Shown here: positions 46,389-55,929 of the stretch, piece by piece
How the letters are laid out: every line of letters starts with the position of its first letter
Numbering within the stretch: the first letter of the stretch is position 1
Origin: Massilia antarctica
GTDB taxonomy: Bacteria > Pseudomonadota > Gammaproteobacteria > Burkholderiales > Burkholderiaceae_D
NCBI RefSeq assembly: GCF_015689335.1
Contig: NZ_CP065053.1
Location: 4,526,001 to 4,590,000 of the forward strand
Direction of reading: 5' to 3'
DNA: 64,000 nucleotides
Notes under the pieces: generated by a model
Databases searched by the model: none
The model's input: only the letters and a program-made list of their open reading frames with translations
What the model was told of the DNA's origin: nothing
Translations under genes and position numbers: made by a program

Positions 46389-46961
46389 ATGCAATCGAAA
46401 TTCATCCGTACCCTGGCGCTGGCGCCCTTGTTTTACTGCGGCGCGGCGCTGGCCCATCCCGGCCATGACGGCGGCTTGCTGGCCGGCCTGGCACATCCGT
46501 TCTCGGGGCTGGACCACATGCTGGCCGCTGTCGCCGTGGGTATCTGGGCCGCGCAGCTGGGCGGGCGCGCACGCTGGATGCTGCCAATGAGCTTCATCGC
46601 CTTGCTCGCCACCGGCGGCATGATGGGGATGGCGGGCGTGGGCATCGCCGCGCTGGAAAGCGCGATCATCGCTTCGGTGCTGGTGCTGGGCCTGTCGATC
46701 GCCTTCAAGGTCAAGCCGATGCCGGCGGCCGGCGCATTGATGGTCGGCGCGTTTGCGCTTGTCCACGGTCTGGCGCACGGCGCCGAAATGCCGCATGCGG
46801 GCAGCGCCGGCATGTACTTCGTGGGTATTCTTATGTCGAGCGGCGCGCTGCTGGCCGGCGGCATGCTGGCCGGCGCGGCGCTGCGCCGGCAGCAGGCATG
46901 GCTGCGCGGCGCCGGCGCGCTGATCGCCCTCGGTGGCGCCTGGATCGGCGCCGCTTTTTAA
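46389..46961 (+). CDS. hupE: HupE/UreJ-family metal permease
   Basis: This 190-residue polytopic protein has a signal-like first helix and the HupE/UreJ hallmark HPGHDGGLLAGLAHPFSGLDH (residues about 23-43). Six or more hydrophobic segments follow, with further His in ALVHGLAHGAEMPHAG. The family transports nickel or cobalt. Its place at the end of the cobalamin locus suggests cobalt. GGGAG upstream supports the ATG. Its stop overlaps that of the convergent gene. Confidence 0.88.
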   Translation: MQSKFIRTLALAPLFYCGAALAHPGHDGGLLAGLAHPFSGLDHMLAAVAVGIWAAQLGGRARWMLPMSFIALLATGGMMGMAGVGIAALESAIIASVLVLGLSIAFKVKPMPAAGALMVGAFALVHGLAHGAEMPHAGSAGMYFVGILMSSGALLAGGMLAGAALRRQQAWLRGAGALIALGGAWIGAAF

Positions 46962-47674
46962 GCCGGCGGCGGTTCCGCTGCGCTCATCCCCAGGGCCAGC
47001 GGGCCGCGCGCACACAGGGCAATGTCCCAGTGCTGCGTTTTCAAGGTTGGAAACAGGGCGGCGCCGGCCAGGACGAGGCGGCTGGCCGCTTTCCACAGCG
47101 GGACCGGAATGTCGGCATCCTTGCCGGCTCGGGTCCACGCGGCGCGCAGGATGTGCGGGCCGTGCACCGACATGGCCACGGTCACCCGCAGGCCGCCATG
47201 GAGGTGCGGCGCCGCCAGCTCCCGCAGCAGGTAGCCGCGCGCGCAGGGCAGCTCTAGCAAGTGCACCAGATCGGCCAGCGCAATCAGCGTGCCGTTGCCG
47301 AGCACCGCCGCGTCGCTGCTTCTCTCATAACTGATCGCTGAAAAGGTCTGCGCACCACCGTCGCCGCACACCGGCACGAACTGCAGGGGATAGACCGTCG
47401 TGTCGCCCAGGTAGCGGCGCGCGTCGGCTGCGCCGTGCAGCGATCGGACGCCGTCGAGCGCGCGGCCGGCGCAGTTGAACAGGGCGGCCACGCGCGGGCA
47501 GGGCAGGCTGTTCTCTTGCAGCGCGGTGTTGAACGCGATCCGGTCGGGCGCGCAGGCGCGCTGCGGCACTGGCACGCGCGCAGCCGGCACGGCGTTCATG
47601 ACCCGCTGCATCAGGTCGTGCGCCTGCGTGAACACACTTTTGTGCGCGTCGATGGTGTCGCTGAGATAGGACAT
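46958..47674 (-). CDS. Hypothetical protein, 238 aa
   Basis: This soluble protein of unknown family has no signal peptide. It contains several Cys (RACAPD, SLPCPR, LFNCAGRALDG, VPVCGDGG, LPCARGYLL, IALCARG) and a possible alpha/beta core. AGGGG eight bases upstream supports the ATG at 47674. It is alone on this strand between hupE and kaiC. I cannot assign a function. Confidence 0.65.
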   Translation of the reverse strand: MSYLSDTIDAHKSVFTQAHDLMQRVMNAVPAARVPVPQRACAPDRIAFNTALQENSLPCPRVAALFNCAGRALDGVRSLHGAADARRYLGDTTVYPLQFVPVCGDGGAQTFSAISYERSSDAAVLGNGTLIALADLVHLLELPCARGYLLRELAAPHLHGGLRVTVAMSVHGPHILRAAWTRAGKDADIPVPLWKAASRLVLAGAALFPTLKTQHWDIALCARGPLALGMSAAEPPPA

Positions 47675-48245
47675 GGCATTCCCCTTGCTGTGCGGTCGCG
47701 ATCTGTAGAAATGTGGAACCACAATATTTCTTTAGATCAAGGTAACGCGAACAATCTGCAAGGAGTATGAGCTAAGCCAAGGTTTGTTTTGCCAGTGCGA
47801 AAAACCCACACAGCACCATCCGTCAGCCACGAATGGGAATGTCGACGTGATTTGGCATTAACAAGGGATTTTGTTGTTTGTGTATGTTCACCGGCACTAA
47901 GTTACATTACCGGAGCACGCGCGAGATTATGTCGGTAATGATGCGGCCATTACCGGCGCCACTGCCGGATTTTCATGACGCTACAGCGTGCGCGCCGCGC
48001 GTGCGCCTTTAAAACCGCCTGTTGTGGTGGCGGTTGTACAAAATTCCGCATTTCAACGTCAGAGCAATTTTTCGAATTTTTTCATGCTATAGTTAATTGG
48101 CAATGTGACCCCGAACGCTGTCACGGCATTTCGCAAACACATCCTCTGGATTCCAGGCTTATTGGAACGAAATCAATTTGTTATTTGAATTGTTGACTTG
48201 ATATCGCGGTGCCCTCACGTGCTGTTTGTCAGCAATGGGACTGAG
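47675..48245. promoter_or_regulatory. Large intergenic region before kaiC with repeated CATTACCGG dyads
   Basis: This 571-base stretch holds no supported gene and is richer in AT than its surroundings. It contains CATTACCGG at 47905-47913 and again at 47948-47956, with the inverted copy CGGTAATG at 47933-47940. The last two form an 8-base inverted repeat with a seven-base spacer. They may be an operator for the divergent genes. A TATAGT near 48086 could be a -10 box. A half FNR-like ATCAA at 47736-47740 was judged too weak to call. Confidence 0.45.
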
Positions 48246-50021
48246 ATGCATTTCTCAAATGAGAGTGAGCCTGTCATGCTACAAGCGCCAGTGTCGATAC
48301 CGCAGCCGGATGCCTCCAAGGCGCGCTCGGGAATTACCGGACTCGATGAGATGACCGGCGGCGGCCTGCCCCGCGGGCGCACGACCTTGCTGGCCGGCGG
48401 CCCCGGTTCCGGCAAGACGGTGGTGTCGCTGCAGTTCCTTGTGAACGGCGCCCGCCATTGTAAAGAGCCAGGCATCTTTGTTGCCTTCGAGGAATCGTCG
48501 CAACGCATCGCGGCCAACGCGCAAGGCTTTGGCTGGGGAATCGATGAATTGCAGAAAAACAATGAGCTTTACTTCCTCGATGCGCAGCCCGCGCCCGACC
48601 TGGTCCTGTCCGGCAATTTCGATTTAAGCGGCATGCTGGCGGTGCTCGACGGGCAGGTCAAGGCATTGAAGGCCAAACGGGTGGTCGTCGATGCGCTCGA
48701 TATCGTGCTGGCGCTGCTGCCCGATCCCATGTCGAAGCGGCGCGAGATTTACCGTCTGCACGACTGGTTGCTGGCGAATGGCTTGACCGCCATTATCACG
48801 GCCAAGGCTGGCGGCGACGCGACCGGTGCGATGGTCGAGCAATCGCTCGGGTTCATGCAGTTCATGGTCGACTGTTCGATCCTGCTCAATCATGGCGTGG
48901 TACTTGGCGTATCCCAGCGCAATATCCGCATTCAGAAATACCGCGGCGCGGTGTTCGACGAGAATGAATCGCCTTTTTTGATCAGCAAGAATGGCTTCGA
49001 AGTTGCCGTCGCGCGTACCATGGGCCGGCTCGATGCGCTGGTCTCCAACGAACGGGTGTCGAGTGGCGTGGAGCGGCTCGATACCATGCTCGGCGGCGGC
49101 TATTACCGCGGCGCCAGCGTATTGATCACCGGTTTTCCCGGCACCGCCAAAACCACCCTGAGCGGCGCCTTCGCGGAGGCCGCCTGCCAGCGCGGCGAGC
49201 GCACGATGTTCGTCAGCTTCGATTCCGACGGTTCCGAAGTCGTGCGCAACCTCAATTCGGTGGGCATCCGGCTCGAACCTTACGTCAAGAGCGGCGTGCT
49301 GCGCATGATCTCGGCGCGCACCATCACTGGCAGCGCCGAAACCTATCTGGGGCGCATCAAGGCGCTGGCCGAGGAACACCAGACGCGCTGCCTGGTCATC
49401 GATCCCGTCTCGACCCTGTCGAAGTCGGGTAACGAGCTGACCGCGCACAATGTCGCCGAGCGCCTGATCGACTGGTGCAAGGGGGCCGGCACCACCTTAG
49501 TGTGCTCCAGCCTGCTCGACGAAATGGCGAGCCAGAGCGAGGGCGGCTCGCCGCTCCAGATATCGACCCTGGCCGATACCTGGATTCACCTGAACTACCT
49601 GGTCCAGGGCGGCGAGCGCAATCGCGGCATGTCGATCATCAAGTCGCGCGGCACGTCCCACTCGAACCAGGTGCGCGAACTGATCCTGAGCGACAAGGGC
49701 GTTACCCTGGCCGACACCTATACCGCCGGCGGCGAAGTCTTGATGGGCACGATGCGCTGGGAAAAGGAGAGCGCGGAACGGGTGGCCGCCGAAGTGGCCG
49801 AAGCGGCCGCCAGGCTCAAGAAAGTCCGGCTCGACGCCGAGGAGGCCGAGCTGGAGGTGCGGGTCAAGTCCCTGCAGTCCGAACTGATCGCCAAGCAGGC
49901 CGAGAAGGCCTTGCTCGCCAGCACGACCGAGGGCCGGGCCCGCGAACTGACGCGCGGGCGCAGCGAGATGGCCGAACTGCGCGGGGCCGATGCCGCGCAG
50001 CCCCCATCCGGTGCCGCGTGA
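48246..50021 (+). CDS. KaiC-like two-domain P-loop protein
   Basis: This 591-residue RecA-fold protein has two KaiC domains. CI has Walker A GGPGSGKT near residue 53 and catalytic Glu82-Glu83 in FEES. CII has Walker A GFPGTAKTT near residue 297 and the phosphosite-like Ser440-Thr441 in QISTLADT, but the usual Glu-Glu is replaced by Asp326-Ser327 in FDSD. The C-terminus (about 505-590) is a charged, probably coiled-coil tail that standard KaiC lacks. ATG at 48246 is chosen; a TTG at 48198 and ATG at 48276 are alternatives. It overlaps the kaiB-like gene. It is probably a non-clock KaiC used in signalling. Confidence 0.85.
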   Translation: MHFSNESEPVMLQAPVSIPQPDASKARSGITGLDEMTGGGLPRGRTTLLAGGPGSGKTVVSLQFLVNGARHCKEPGIFVAFEESSQRIAANAQGFGWGIDELQKNNELYFLDAQPAPDLVLSGNFDLSGMLAVLDGQVKALKAKRVVVDALDIVLALLPDPMSKRREIYRLHDWLLANGLTAIITAKAGGDATGAMVEQSLGFMQFMVDCSILLNHGVVLGVSQRNIRIQKYRGAVFDENESPFLISKNGFEVAVARTMGRLDALVSNERVSSGVERLDTMLGGGYYRGASVLITGFPGTAKTTLSGAFAEAACQRGERTMFVSFDSDGSEVVRNLNSVGIRLEPYVKSGVLRMISARTITGSAETYLGRIKALAEEHQTRCLVIDPVSTLSKSGNELTAHNVAERLIDWCKGAGTTLVCSSLLDEMASQSEGGSPLQISTLADTWIHLNYLVQGGERNRGMSIIKSRGTSHSNQVRELILSDKGVTLADTYTAGGEVLMGTMRWEKESAERVAAEVAEAAARLKKVRLDAEEAELEVRVKSLQSELIAKQAEKALLASTTEGRARELTRGRSEMAELRGADAAQPPSGAA

Positions 50022-50311
50022 GCATGCGTACGCCCACGTACATCTTCCGCCTCTATGTGGCGGGCGACGCCCAGAATTCGGTGCTGGCGCGGGCCAACCT
50101 GCGCGCCCTGTGCGAAACTTACCTGCCCGAGCAGCACCAGATCGAGGTGCTCGACGTGTTTCGGGAACCGACGCGGGCGCTGGAGGATGCCATTTTCATG
50201 ACCCCGACCCTGATCAAGCTCGCGCCGTCCAGCGTGCGTCGCATCGTCGGCACGCTCAGCCAGACCGAGTCGGTCTTGCTGGCCCTCGGGCTGGACGATT
50301 GCCTGCCATGA
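50018..50311 (+). CDS. KaiB-like thioredoxin-fold protein
   Basis: This 97-residue protein matches KaiB in length and layout: YIFRLYVAGDAQNSV at the N-terminus, LCETYLPEQHQIEVLDVF, then the MTPTLIKLAP strand-loop. KaiB folds like thioredoxin and binds KaiC. GTG at 50018 overlaps the kaiC stop (GTGA); ATG at 50024 is an alternative. The stop overlaps the GGDEF/EAL gene. KaiB-KaiC pairs outside cyanobacteria often serve stress or signalling roles. Confidence 0.88.
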   Translation: MSMRTPTYIFRLYVAGDAQNSVLARANLRALCETYLPEQHQIEVLDVFREPTRALEDAIFMTPTLIKLAPSSVRRIVGTLSQTESVLLALGLDDCLP

Positions 50312-53052
50312 ACAGTGCCCTGGAAACCGAGCTGCGCTACGCCGAGGTGAGCGTCCTGATCGCCGCGCTGCACGCCAACGTGGCGCGCCTGGAGGAATTG
50401 ACGGGCGGCGAACTCGATACCATCACCGACCACCAGGGCCAGCCGTTCCTGCTGCGCCGCGCACAGGCGCAACTGCGCCTGAACGATGCCAGCCGGCTCG
50501 ATGCGATCCTCAATTCGCTGCCGGCCTGTATTGCGATCCTCGACGCCGATGGCGCCATCATGTCGGTCAACCAGGCGTGGGCGGCGTATGACACACCGCT
50601 GGCCCTGGCCGCCGCCGGTCCGGGCCATGCGATCGGCACCAACGTCCTTGTGCAATGCGCGCTGGCCGGCGGCGACGGCGCCGCCCAGGCGCGCCAAGTG
50701 GCGCACGGGATCGGCCAGGTGCTGTGCGGCGCCAGCCATCACTGGTCCTTCGAACTGGCCTGCCGGCCGGGAGGGCTGCCATCATGGCTGCTGCTCACCG
50801 TCACGCCCCTGGCCGACAAGAATCTGCATGGCGTGGTCGTGATGTACATGGATATCAGCGAGCGCAAACGGGGCGAGGATGAGCTGCGCCGCTTTCGCAC
50901 GGCGATGGATTGCACCGATGATGCGATTTTCCTGGTCAATTGCAGCACCACGCGCTTTGTCGAACTGAACGCCGCAGCCAGCACGATGCTCGGCTATTCG
51001 CGCGAGGAATTGCTGGGCATGGGACCGCGCGATGTCAGCGCCGAGTCGACCTGGTCCGAGATGGCGGCACTGTACCAGCGTCTCATGGCCAACAGCGGCA
51101 CCAGCGTGTCGCACGAGATGGCGCTGATCCGCAAGGATGGCTCGCAGGTGCAGGTCGAGTTTCACCGGCAGGCCTTGCAGTCGGGACCGGACTGGATCAT
51201 CGTGGCCGTGGTGCGCGATATCAGCGAGCGCAAGGAGGCGGCCTTGCGCCTGCAGTACCAGGCCCATCACGACGGACTGACCGGCTTGCCGAACCGCACG
51301 CTGTTCTACGATAGCCTGACCCGCACCTTGCACCAGGCCTCCCAGCATGGCTGGATGGTGGCGGTGCTGTTTATCGATCTCGACAACTTCAAGACCGTCA
51401 ACGATACCCTCGGCCACGGGGTGGGCGACGACCTGCTGGTCCAGTTCGCCAGTCGCCTGCTTGGATGCGTGCGCGCGCGCGACACGGTCGGGCGCCTGGG
51501 CGGCGACGAATTCGGCGTGATCCTGGTGATGCAGGATGAACAAAACGATGCCGCCGGCGTGGCCGGCAAGATCCGCGACGTGCTGCGCGCCCCCTTCGTG
51601 CTGGGCCAGCACGAACTGAACGTGACGGCCAGTATCGGCATTACCATGCACCCGCTCGACGCCTCCCTGCCCGACGAACTGATCAAGTACGCCGATACCG
51701 CGATGTACCGCGCCAAGCAGGCCGGACGCGATACCTTCCGCTTTTTCACGGCCCAGATGAATGTCGAGGTGCTGGCCCGGCTCGACCTCGAGAAAGCCTT
51801 GCGCAGGGCGTTCGAGAATGGCGAATTCGTCCTGCATTATCAGCCCAAGGTCGCGCTCGACAGCGCTTGCGTGGCCGGCCTGGAAGCCTTGCTGCGCTGG
51901 GAGCGGCCCGGCTATGGCCTGGTCGCGCCGAATGTGTTCATCGGCTCGCTCGAAGAAACCGGGCTCATCTTGAAGGTGGGCAGCTGGGTCATCGACCAGG
52001 CTTGCCGCCAGATCGGTCAATGGCTGCGCTCCTCCATCGGGGCGTTGCAAGTGTCGGTCAATGTGGCGGGGCGCCAGCTGGCCGAGGGCGACGTCGATGG
52101 CGATGTCATCGCCGCGCTCGAACGCCACGGGGTGCCGCCCGAGCTGCTGGAACTGGAATTGACGGAAAGTTCCCTGATGGTCAACACGGAACGCACGATC
52201 AAGACGCTCAAGGATTTGAAAGGGCGCGGGGTGCAGGTGTCGATCGATGACTTCGGCACCGGGTATTCGAGCCTGGCCTACCTGCGCCGCTTCCCCATCG
52301 ATAAACTGAAAATTGACATCGCCTTTATCCGCGAAGTGACCAGCAATCCGGATGATGCCGCCATCGTGCAGGCGATCCTGGGCATGGCCCGCAGCCTGAA
52401 ACTGCAGGTCGTCGCCGAAGGCGTCGAGACGGCCGCCCAGCTGGCCTTTTTGAAACGCAACCGCTGCGACCAGGTGCAGGGCTATTTCTTCAGCCGGCCG
52501 CTGGCGCTGCCGGAACTGGAGGCGCTGCTGCGCGAGGACCGCCAGATGCAGCTGCCCGCGCCGGCCACGCCGTCCTACCGCAAGACCTTGCTACTGGTCG
52601 ACGACGACAGTCACGTGCTCTCCTCCTTGCGGCGCCTGCTGCGCGACGACGGCTACCATATCCTGTGCGCGGGCTCGGCCGCCGAAGGGTTCGACTTGCT
52701 GGCGCAGCACTGCGTGCAAGTGATTATCTGCGACCAGCGCATGCCGGACATGAGCGGAACGGAATTCTTCGACCGGGTCAAGGAAATGTACCCGGACAGC
52801 TTTCGGATCGTGCTGTCCGGTTATACCGACCTGGACTCCATCATGAAGGCCGTGAACAAGGGGGCGATTTACCGTTTTTATACCAAGCCATGGGATAACG
52901 CGGTATTGCGCGCGGACTTGCGCGAGGCATTTCGGCACTATGGCCTCTTGCATAATATTCAAGCGGACGACGACCAGTGCGACTTCCCGACAGCTGGCCC
53001 GCTGCCGGAGGCTGCCGCCCAGCTGTCGGGAGCGGAGAGCCCTCCGGGGTGA
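50308..53052 (+). CDS. PAS-PAS-GGDEF-EAL-receiver cyclic-di-GMP protein
   Basis: This 914-residue cytosolic protein has two PAS domains (about 58-190 and 195-310), a GGDEF domain with an intact GGDEF motif near residue 398, an EAL domain (EAL near 527, DDFGTGYSSL near 650), and a C-terminal receiver domain starting near 762 with VDDDSH and DQRMPDMSG. It could both make and break c-di-GMP, with the receiver as an input from a kinase. A receiver placed after EAL is less common than one at the N-terminus. It is coupled to kaiB by a 4-base overlap, tying KaiB/KaiC to c-di-GMP. Confidence 0.92.
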   Translation: MNSALETELRYAEVSVLIAALHANVARLEELTGGELDTITDHQGQPFLLRRAQAQLRLNDASRLDAILNSLPACIAILDADGAIMSVNQAWAAYDTPLALAAAGPGHAIGTNVLVQCALAGGDGAAQARQVAHGIGQVLCGASHHWSFELACRPGGLPSWLLLTVTPLADKNLHGVVVMYMDISERKRGEDELRRFRTAMDCTDDAIFLVNCSTTRFVELNAAASTMLGYSREELLGMGPRDVSAESTWSEMAALYQRLMANSGTSVSHEMALIRKDGSQVQVEFHRQALQSGPDWIIVAVVRDISERKEAALRLQYQAHHDGLTGLPNRTLFYDSLTRTLHQASQHGWMVAVLFIDLDNFKTVNDTLGHGVGDDLLVQFASRLLGCVRARDTVGRLGGDEFGVILVMQDEQNDAAGVAGKIRDVLRAPFVLGQHELNVTASIGITMHPLDASLPDELIKYADTAMYRAKQAGRDTFRFFTAQMNVEVLARLDLEKALRRAFENGEFVLHYQPKVALDSACVAGLEALLRWERPGYGLVAPNVFIGSLEETGLILKVGSWVIDQACRQIGQWLRSSIGALQVSVNVAGRQLAEGDVDGDVIAALERHGVPPELLELELTESSLMVNTERTIKTLKDLKGRGVQVSIDDFGTGYSSLAYLRRFPIDKLKIDIAFIREVTSNPDDAAIVQAILGMARSLKLQVVAEGVETAAQLAFLKRNRCDQVQGYFFSRPLALPELEALLREDRQMQLPAPATPSYRKTLLLVDDDSHVLSSLRRLLRDDGYHILCAGSAAEGFDLLAQHCVQVIICDQRMPDMSGTEFFDRVKEMYPDSFRIVLSGYTDLDSIMKAVNKGAIYRFYTKPWDNAVLRADLREAFRHYGLLHNIQADDDQCDFPTAGPLPEAAAQLSGAESPPG

Positions 53053-53108
53053 ACGGCGGCCCGCGTGCGTCCGCCATACAAGCATGGACGGTCTTGCTCA
53101 TTGAGCGC

Positions 53109-53933
53109 ATGCGATCCATGCCATGCCAGCCACGCTGGCGCCGCTTGGCCGCCATCGTGGCGCTCAAGGGCGTGCTTGCCGCTGCGCTGTGCGGGTGGAG
53201 CGCCGGAGCCCATGCCGCGGGCGCGCTCACCCTGTATGCCCTGGAGTGGGCTCCGTACAGTTGGAAACACCCGGGCAGCGGCAAAGTGGCCGGCATTGCA
53301 AGCGATATCGTCGATGAGCTCATGCGGCGCGCCGGTGTGCATGCCGGCGCGATCGACACCGTTCCCTGGGCCCGTGGCCTGGCATTGACTGCCGCTACCC
53401 CCGATACTTGCCAGATCATGGTGGGCAGGACAGCGGAGCGCGAGCAAAAATTCAAGTGGATCGGTCCGATCGGTCACAGCCGCTGGATGTTTTTTGGCCT
53501 GCGCGACAGCAACATCAGACTACGCCAGTTGCACGACGCCCGCCCTTATCTGGTTGGCACGATCATCGACGATCTTTCCATTCCCATCTTAAAGGGCAAT
53601 CACATTCGGGTCGCGCTGGTGGCCGCGGATCATCTTAACCCGCCAAAATTGCTCAGGCGCCGGATTGACCTGTGGGCGAGCGCCGAGCTGCCAGCCACTT
53701 ATCTGATGCGCGAGCAGGGCGTGGACAAGGTCGAACCGCTGCTGACCTTCGCCACCATCCCCATGTTCGTCGCTTGCAACAACAGCATGCGCGATGACGA
53801 GGTGGCCCGGCTCAATGGCATCGTCCATGCGATGATCGCCGACAAGAGCATCGAGCGGATTTATCACGCGTACGGGTTCAGGGATGCGGCGCCGGGCGCG
53901 CCGCTGCCGGAACGTCGCCGCCAGAGCCCGTAG
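53109..53933 (+). CDS. Periplasmic solute-binding protein (family 3-like)
   Basis: This protein of about 274 residues has a signal peptide (RRLAAIVALKGVLAAALCG, cleavage near AHAAG). The mature part resembles family 3 solute-binding proteins: LEWAPYSWKHPGSGKVAGIASDIVDEL at the start, VPWARGLALT, and the DLWASAELPATYL hinge. These bind amino acids or small polar ligands. No transporter genes are adjacent. It is placed between a c-di-GMP protein and a convergent sensor kinase, so it may be a sensory ligand binder. A GTG at 53049 overlapping the previous stop would add 20 residues. Confidence 0.75.
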   Translation: MRSMPCQPRWRRLAAIVALKGVLAAALCGWSAGAHAAGALTLYALEWAPYSWKHPGSGKVAGIASDIVDELMRRAGVHAGAIDTVPWARGLALTAATPDTCQIMVGRTAEREQKFKWIGPIGHSRWMFFGLRDSNIRLRQLHDARPYLVGTIIDDLSIPILKGNHIRVALVAADHLNPPKLLRRRIDLWASAELPATYLMREQGVDKVEPLLTFATIPMFVACNNSMRDDEVARLNGIVHAMIADKSIERIYHAYGFRDAAPGAPLPERRRQSP

Positions 53934-53957
53934 CGGCCGGCGCTGCGGACGGGCGCC

Positions 53958-55778
53958 TCAGGCCACGCTGGCACCCTCGGCCATGGCCAGGCCGGCCATG
54001 TCGGCGGCGCGCAGGTCCGCCGCCGGCAATTCGATGGTGAAGCGGCTGCCTTTGCCCACACCCTCGCTGTAGGCGATCACGCTGCCGCCGTGCAATTCCA
54101 CCAGCTTGCGCACCAGCGCCAGGCCCAGTCCCAGGCCGCCGGTGGTCCGGTCCGGGGTGCGCCGGCCTTGCGAAAACAGGTCGAAAATGCGCGGCAACAG
54201 TTCCGGCTCGATGCCGTTGCCGTTGTCGCTCACCTCGATGCTGATGCGCTCGCCGTCGCGCGCCAGGGTTACCCTGATCGAGGATTGCGGCGGTGAATAC
54301 TTGGCGGCATTGACCAGCAGGTTGGTCAGCACCTGGATCAGGCGCGTGGCGTCGCCGCGCACCCAGTATTCTTCGTCGCCGCAGAAGGTGTCGAACTGGT
54401 GTCCGCCCTTGTGCATGCTGCCTGTGGTTTGCTCGACGGCGGCGGCCAGGATGGCGCGCAAGGAGACCGGTTTCTTTTCCAGGGTGATCAGGCCGCGCGT
54501 CACCCTCGACACGTCCAGCAAGTCATTGACCAGGTGGTTCATATGGTCGACCTGGCGCGCAATGATCTCGCCCGCCTGGCGCATCTGCTCGGGCGAGATG
54601 TTGGGCATGCGCAGCAGGTGGGCCGCCGTGCTGATCGGCGCCATGGGATTGCGCAATTCGTGTCCCAGCATGGCCAGGAACTCATCCTTGGAGCGGTTCT
54701 GGCCCTCGGCGATTTCGCGCGCCTGCTGCGCTTCGGACAGCAAGCGTTCGCGCTCGGCCGAGGCGCTGGCCAGCAGATGGGCCCCCAGATACACGTTCTG
54801 GTCGAGCCGGTCGACTTCGGCAATGCCGGAAAACTGGGGCAGCCGGGTCGGCCCGCCCACCATGGCGCGCGCCGCTTCGCCGGTGCGGGCAATGGCGCGC
54901 GATACGCGCGCGCTGAACAGCAGGGCGGCGGCGCCGGCCAGCAGCAGGGCGATCAGCAGGCCCGATACCGAATAGAGCACCGTGCGGCGCGCGGTGCCGT
55001 CGATGGTGGCGCGCGGCGCCGACATGGCCACCCACCAGCCCGACACAGTGGACGCGGTCAGCATCGCGTAGCGGCCATCCGGCGTTTTGACCAGGCCGCT
55101 TTCGTGCAGGCGGATGGCGACCAGCATCGGCGCCGGCGCCAGGCTGCCCACGGCCGCGTGCTTGCCGTTGCTGGCCAGCAGGCGGCCATTGCGGTCGTAC
55201 ACGGCGAAGGTGGTGCCCTCGGCATCGGGCGCGGGCAGGGCGCGCATCAGGTCGTCGACGTCGAAACCGTAGCCGAGCACATAGCGCACGCCATTGTCGA
55301 GGAACACGGGATAGTCGACTTCGACCACGTAGGTGTCGGGCAGTTTGCCGGGCTGGAGATCGGAGATCGCGTACGCCGAGCTCGAGAGCATGCGCTCGAT
55401 GCGGACGCGCTGCCTGGCGCGGGTGTCGGGCAGGGGCACGTCGGGCGGGAGGGTGGTGTCGACCAGCAACTGCCCGCGATCGTCGAACAGTTCGATGTAC
55501 GCGCCTTCGTTGCCGGCCATGGTGCGCGCCTTGATGCCGAACTGGGCCAATTGCCCCGATTCCAGCTTGTTCGAGCTGCTCAGTCCACGGATCAGGCCGA
55601 TGGCCTGGTGCCACTGGCTGTCGACCGCGATCGAGGTGGCGCGCGCCGCCAGTTTCATGGAGAGGACGGCGGCATCGCGCTCGGCCTGGATCAGGCGGCT
55701 CAGCGGCACGGTGGAAAACAGGATCACCGGCGCCAGCGCCGCCACGATCATCATCGCAAGGAAGGACCGAATCTTCAT
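53958..55778 (-). CDS. Membrane sensor histidine kinase
   Basis: This 606-residue hybrid-free kinase has an N-terminal membrane segment (residues about 5-25), a periplasmic cache-like sensor (about 30-280), a second membrane segment near 283-303, and a cytosolic kinase core. The phosphoacceptor is His373 in [12 protein letters not shown]. The N box ([10 protein letters not shown]), G1 ([10 protein letters not shown]) and G2 (GGLGLGLAL) are intact. The HAMP-like linker is poorly defined. No response regulator is next to it. It may signal to the receiver domain of the c-di-GMP protein, which ends less than 1 kb from this gene. This pairing is inference. Confidence 0.9.
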   Translation of the reverse strand: MKIRSFLAMMIVAALAPVILFSTVPLSRLIQAERDAAVLSMKLAARATSIAVDSQWHQAIGLIRGLSSSNKLESGQLAQFGIKARTMAGNEGAYIELFDDRGQLLVDTTLPPDVPLPDTRARQRVRIERMLSSSAYAISDLQPGKLPDTYVVEVDYPVFLDNGVRYVLGYGFDVDDLMRALPAPDAEGTTFAVYDRNGRLLASNGKHAAVGSLAPAPMLVAIRLHESGLVKTPDGRYAMLTASTVSGWWVAMSAPRATIDGTARRTVLYSVSGLLIALLLAGAAALLFSARVSRAIARTGEAARAMVGGPTRLPQFSGIAEVDRLDQNVYLGAHLLASASAERERLLSEAQQAREIAEGQNRSKDEFLAMLGHELRNPMAPISTAAHLLRMPNISPEQMRQAGEIIARQVDHMNHLVNDLLDVSRVTRGLITLEKKPVSLRAILAAAVEQTTGSMHKGGHQFDTFCGDEEYWVRGDATRLIQVLTNLLVNAAKYSPPQSSIRVTLARDGERISIEVSDNGNGIEPELLPRIFDLFSQGRRTPDRTTGGLGLGLALVRKLVELHGGSVIAYSEGVGKGSRFTIELPAADLRAADMAGLAMAEGASVA

Positions 55779-55929
55779 GTTGACTCTTTCGGGAGAACAT
55801 TTCAGCGAGCGCACCCGCTTAGGCGTTGCATCCCATCAAGCTTAGCATGTCTTGCGGTTAAGATTCCTATATGTATTTACTCTTGTTGGATGGGGGTAAC
55901 GCCACTTGACGCGGCGCTCCCCATGCGTT

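Noticed and set aside
47727..47740. FNR/Crp-like half site upstream of the 47674 minus-strand gene
   Set aside because: Only one half (ATCAA) fits; the other half has several mismatches.
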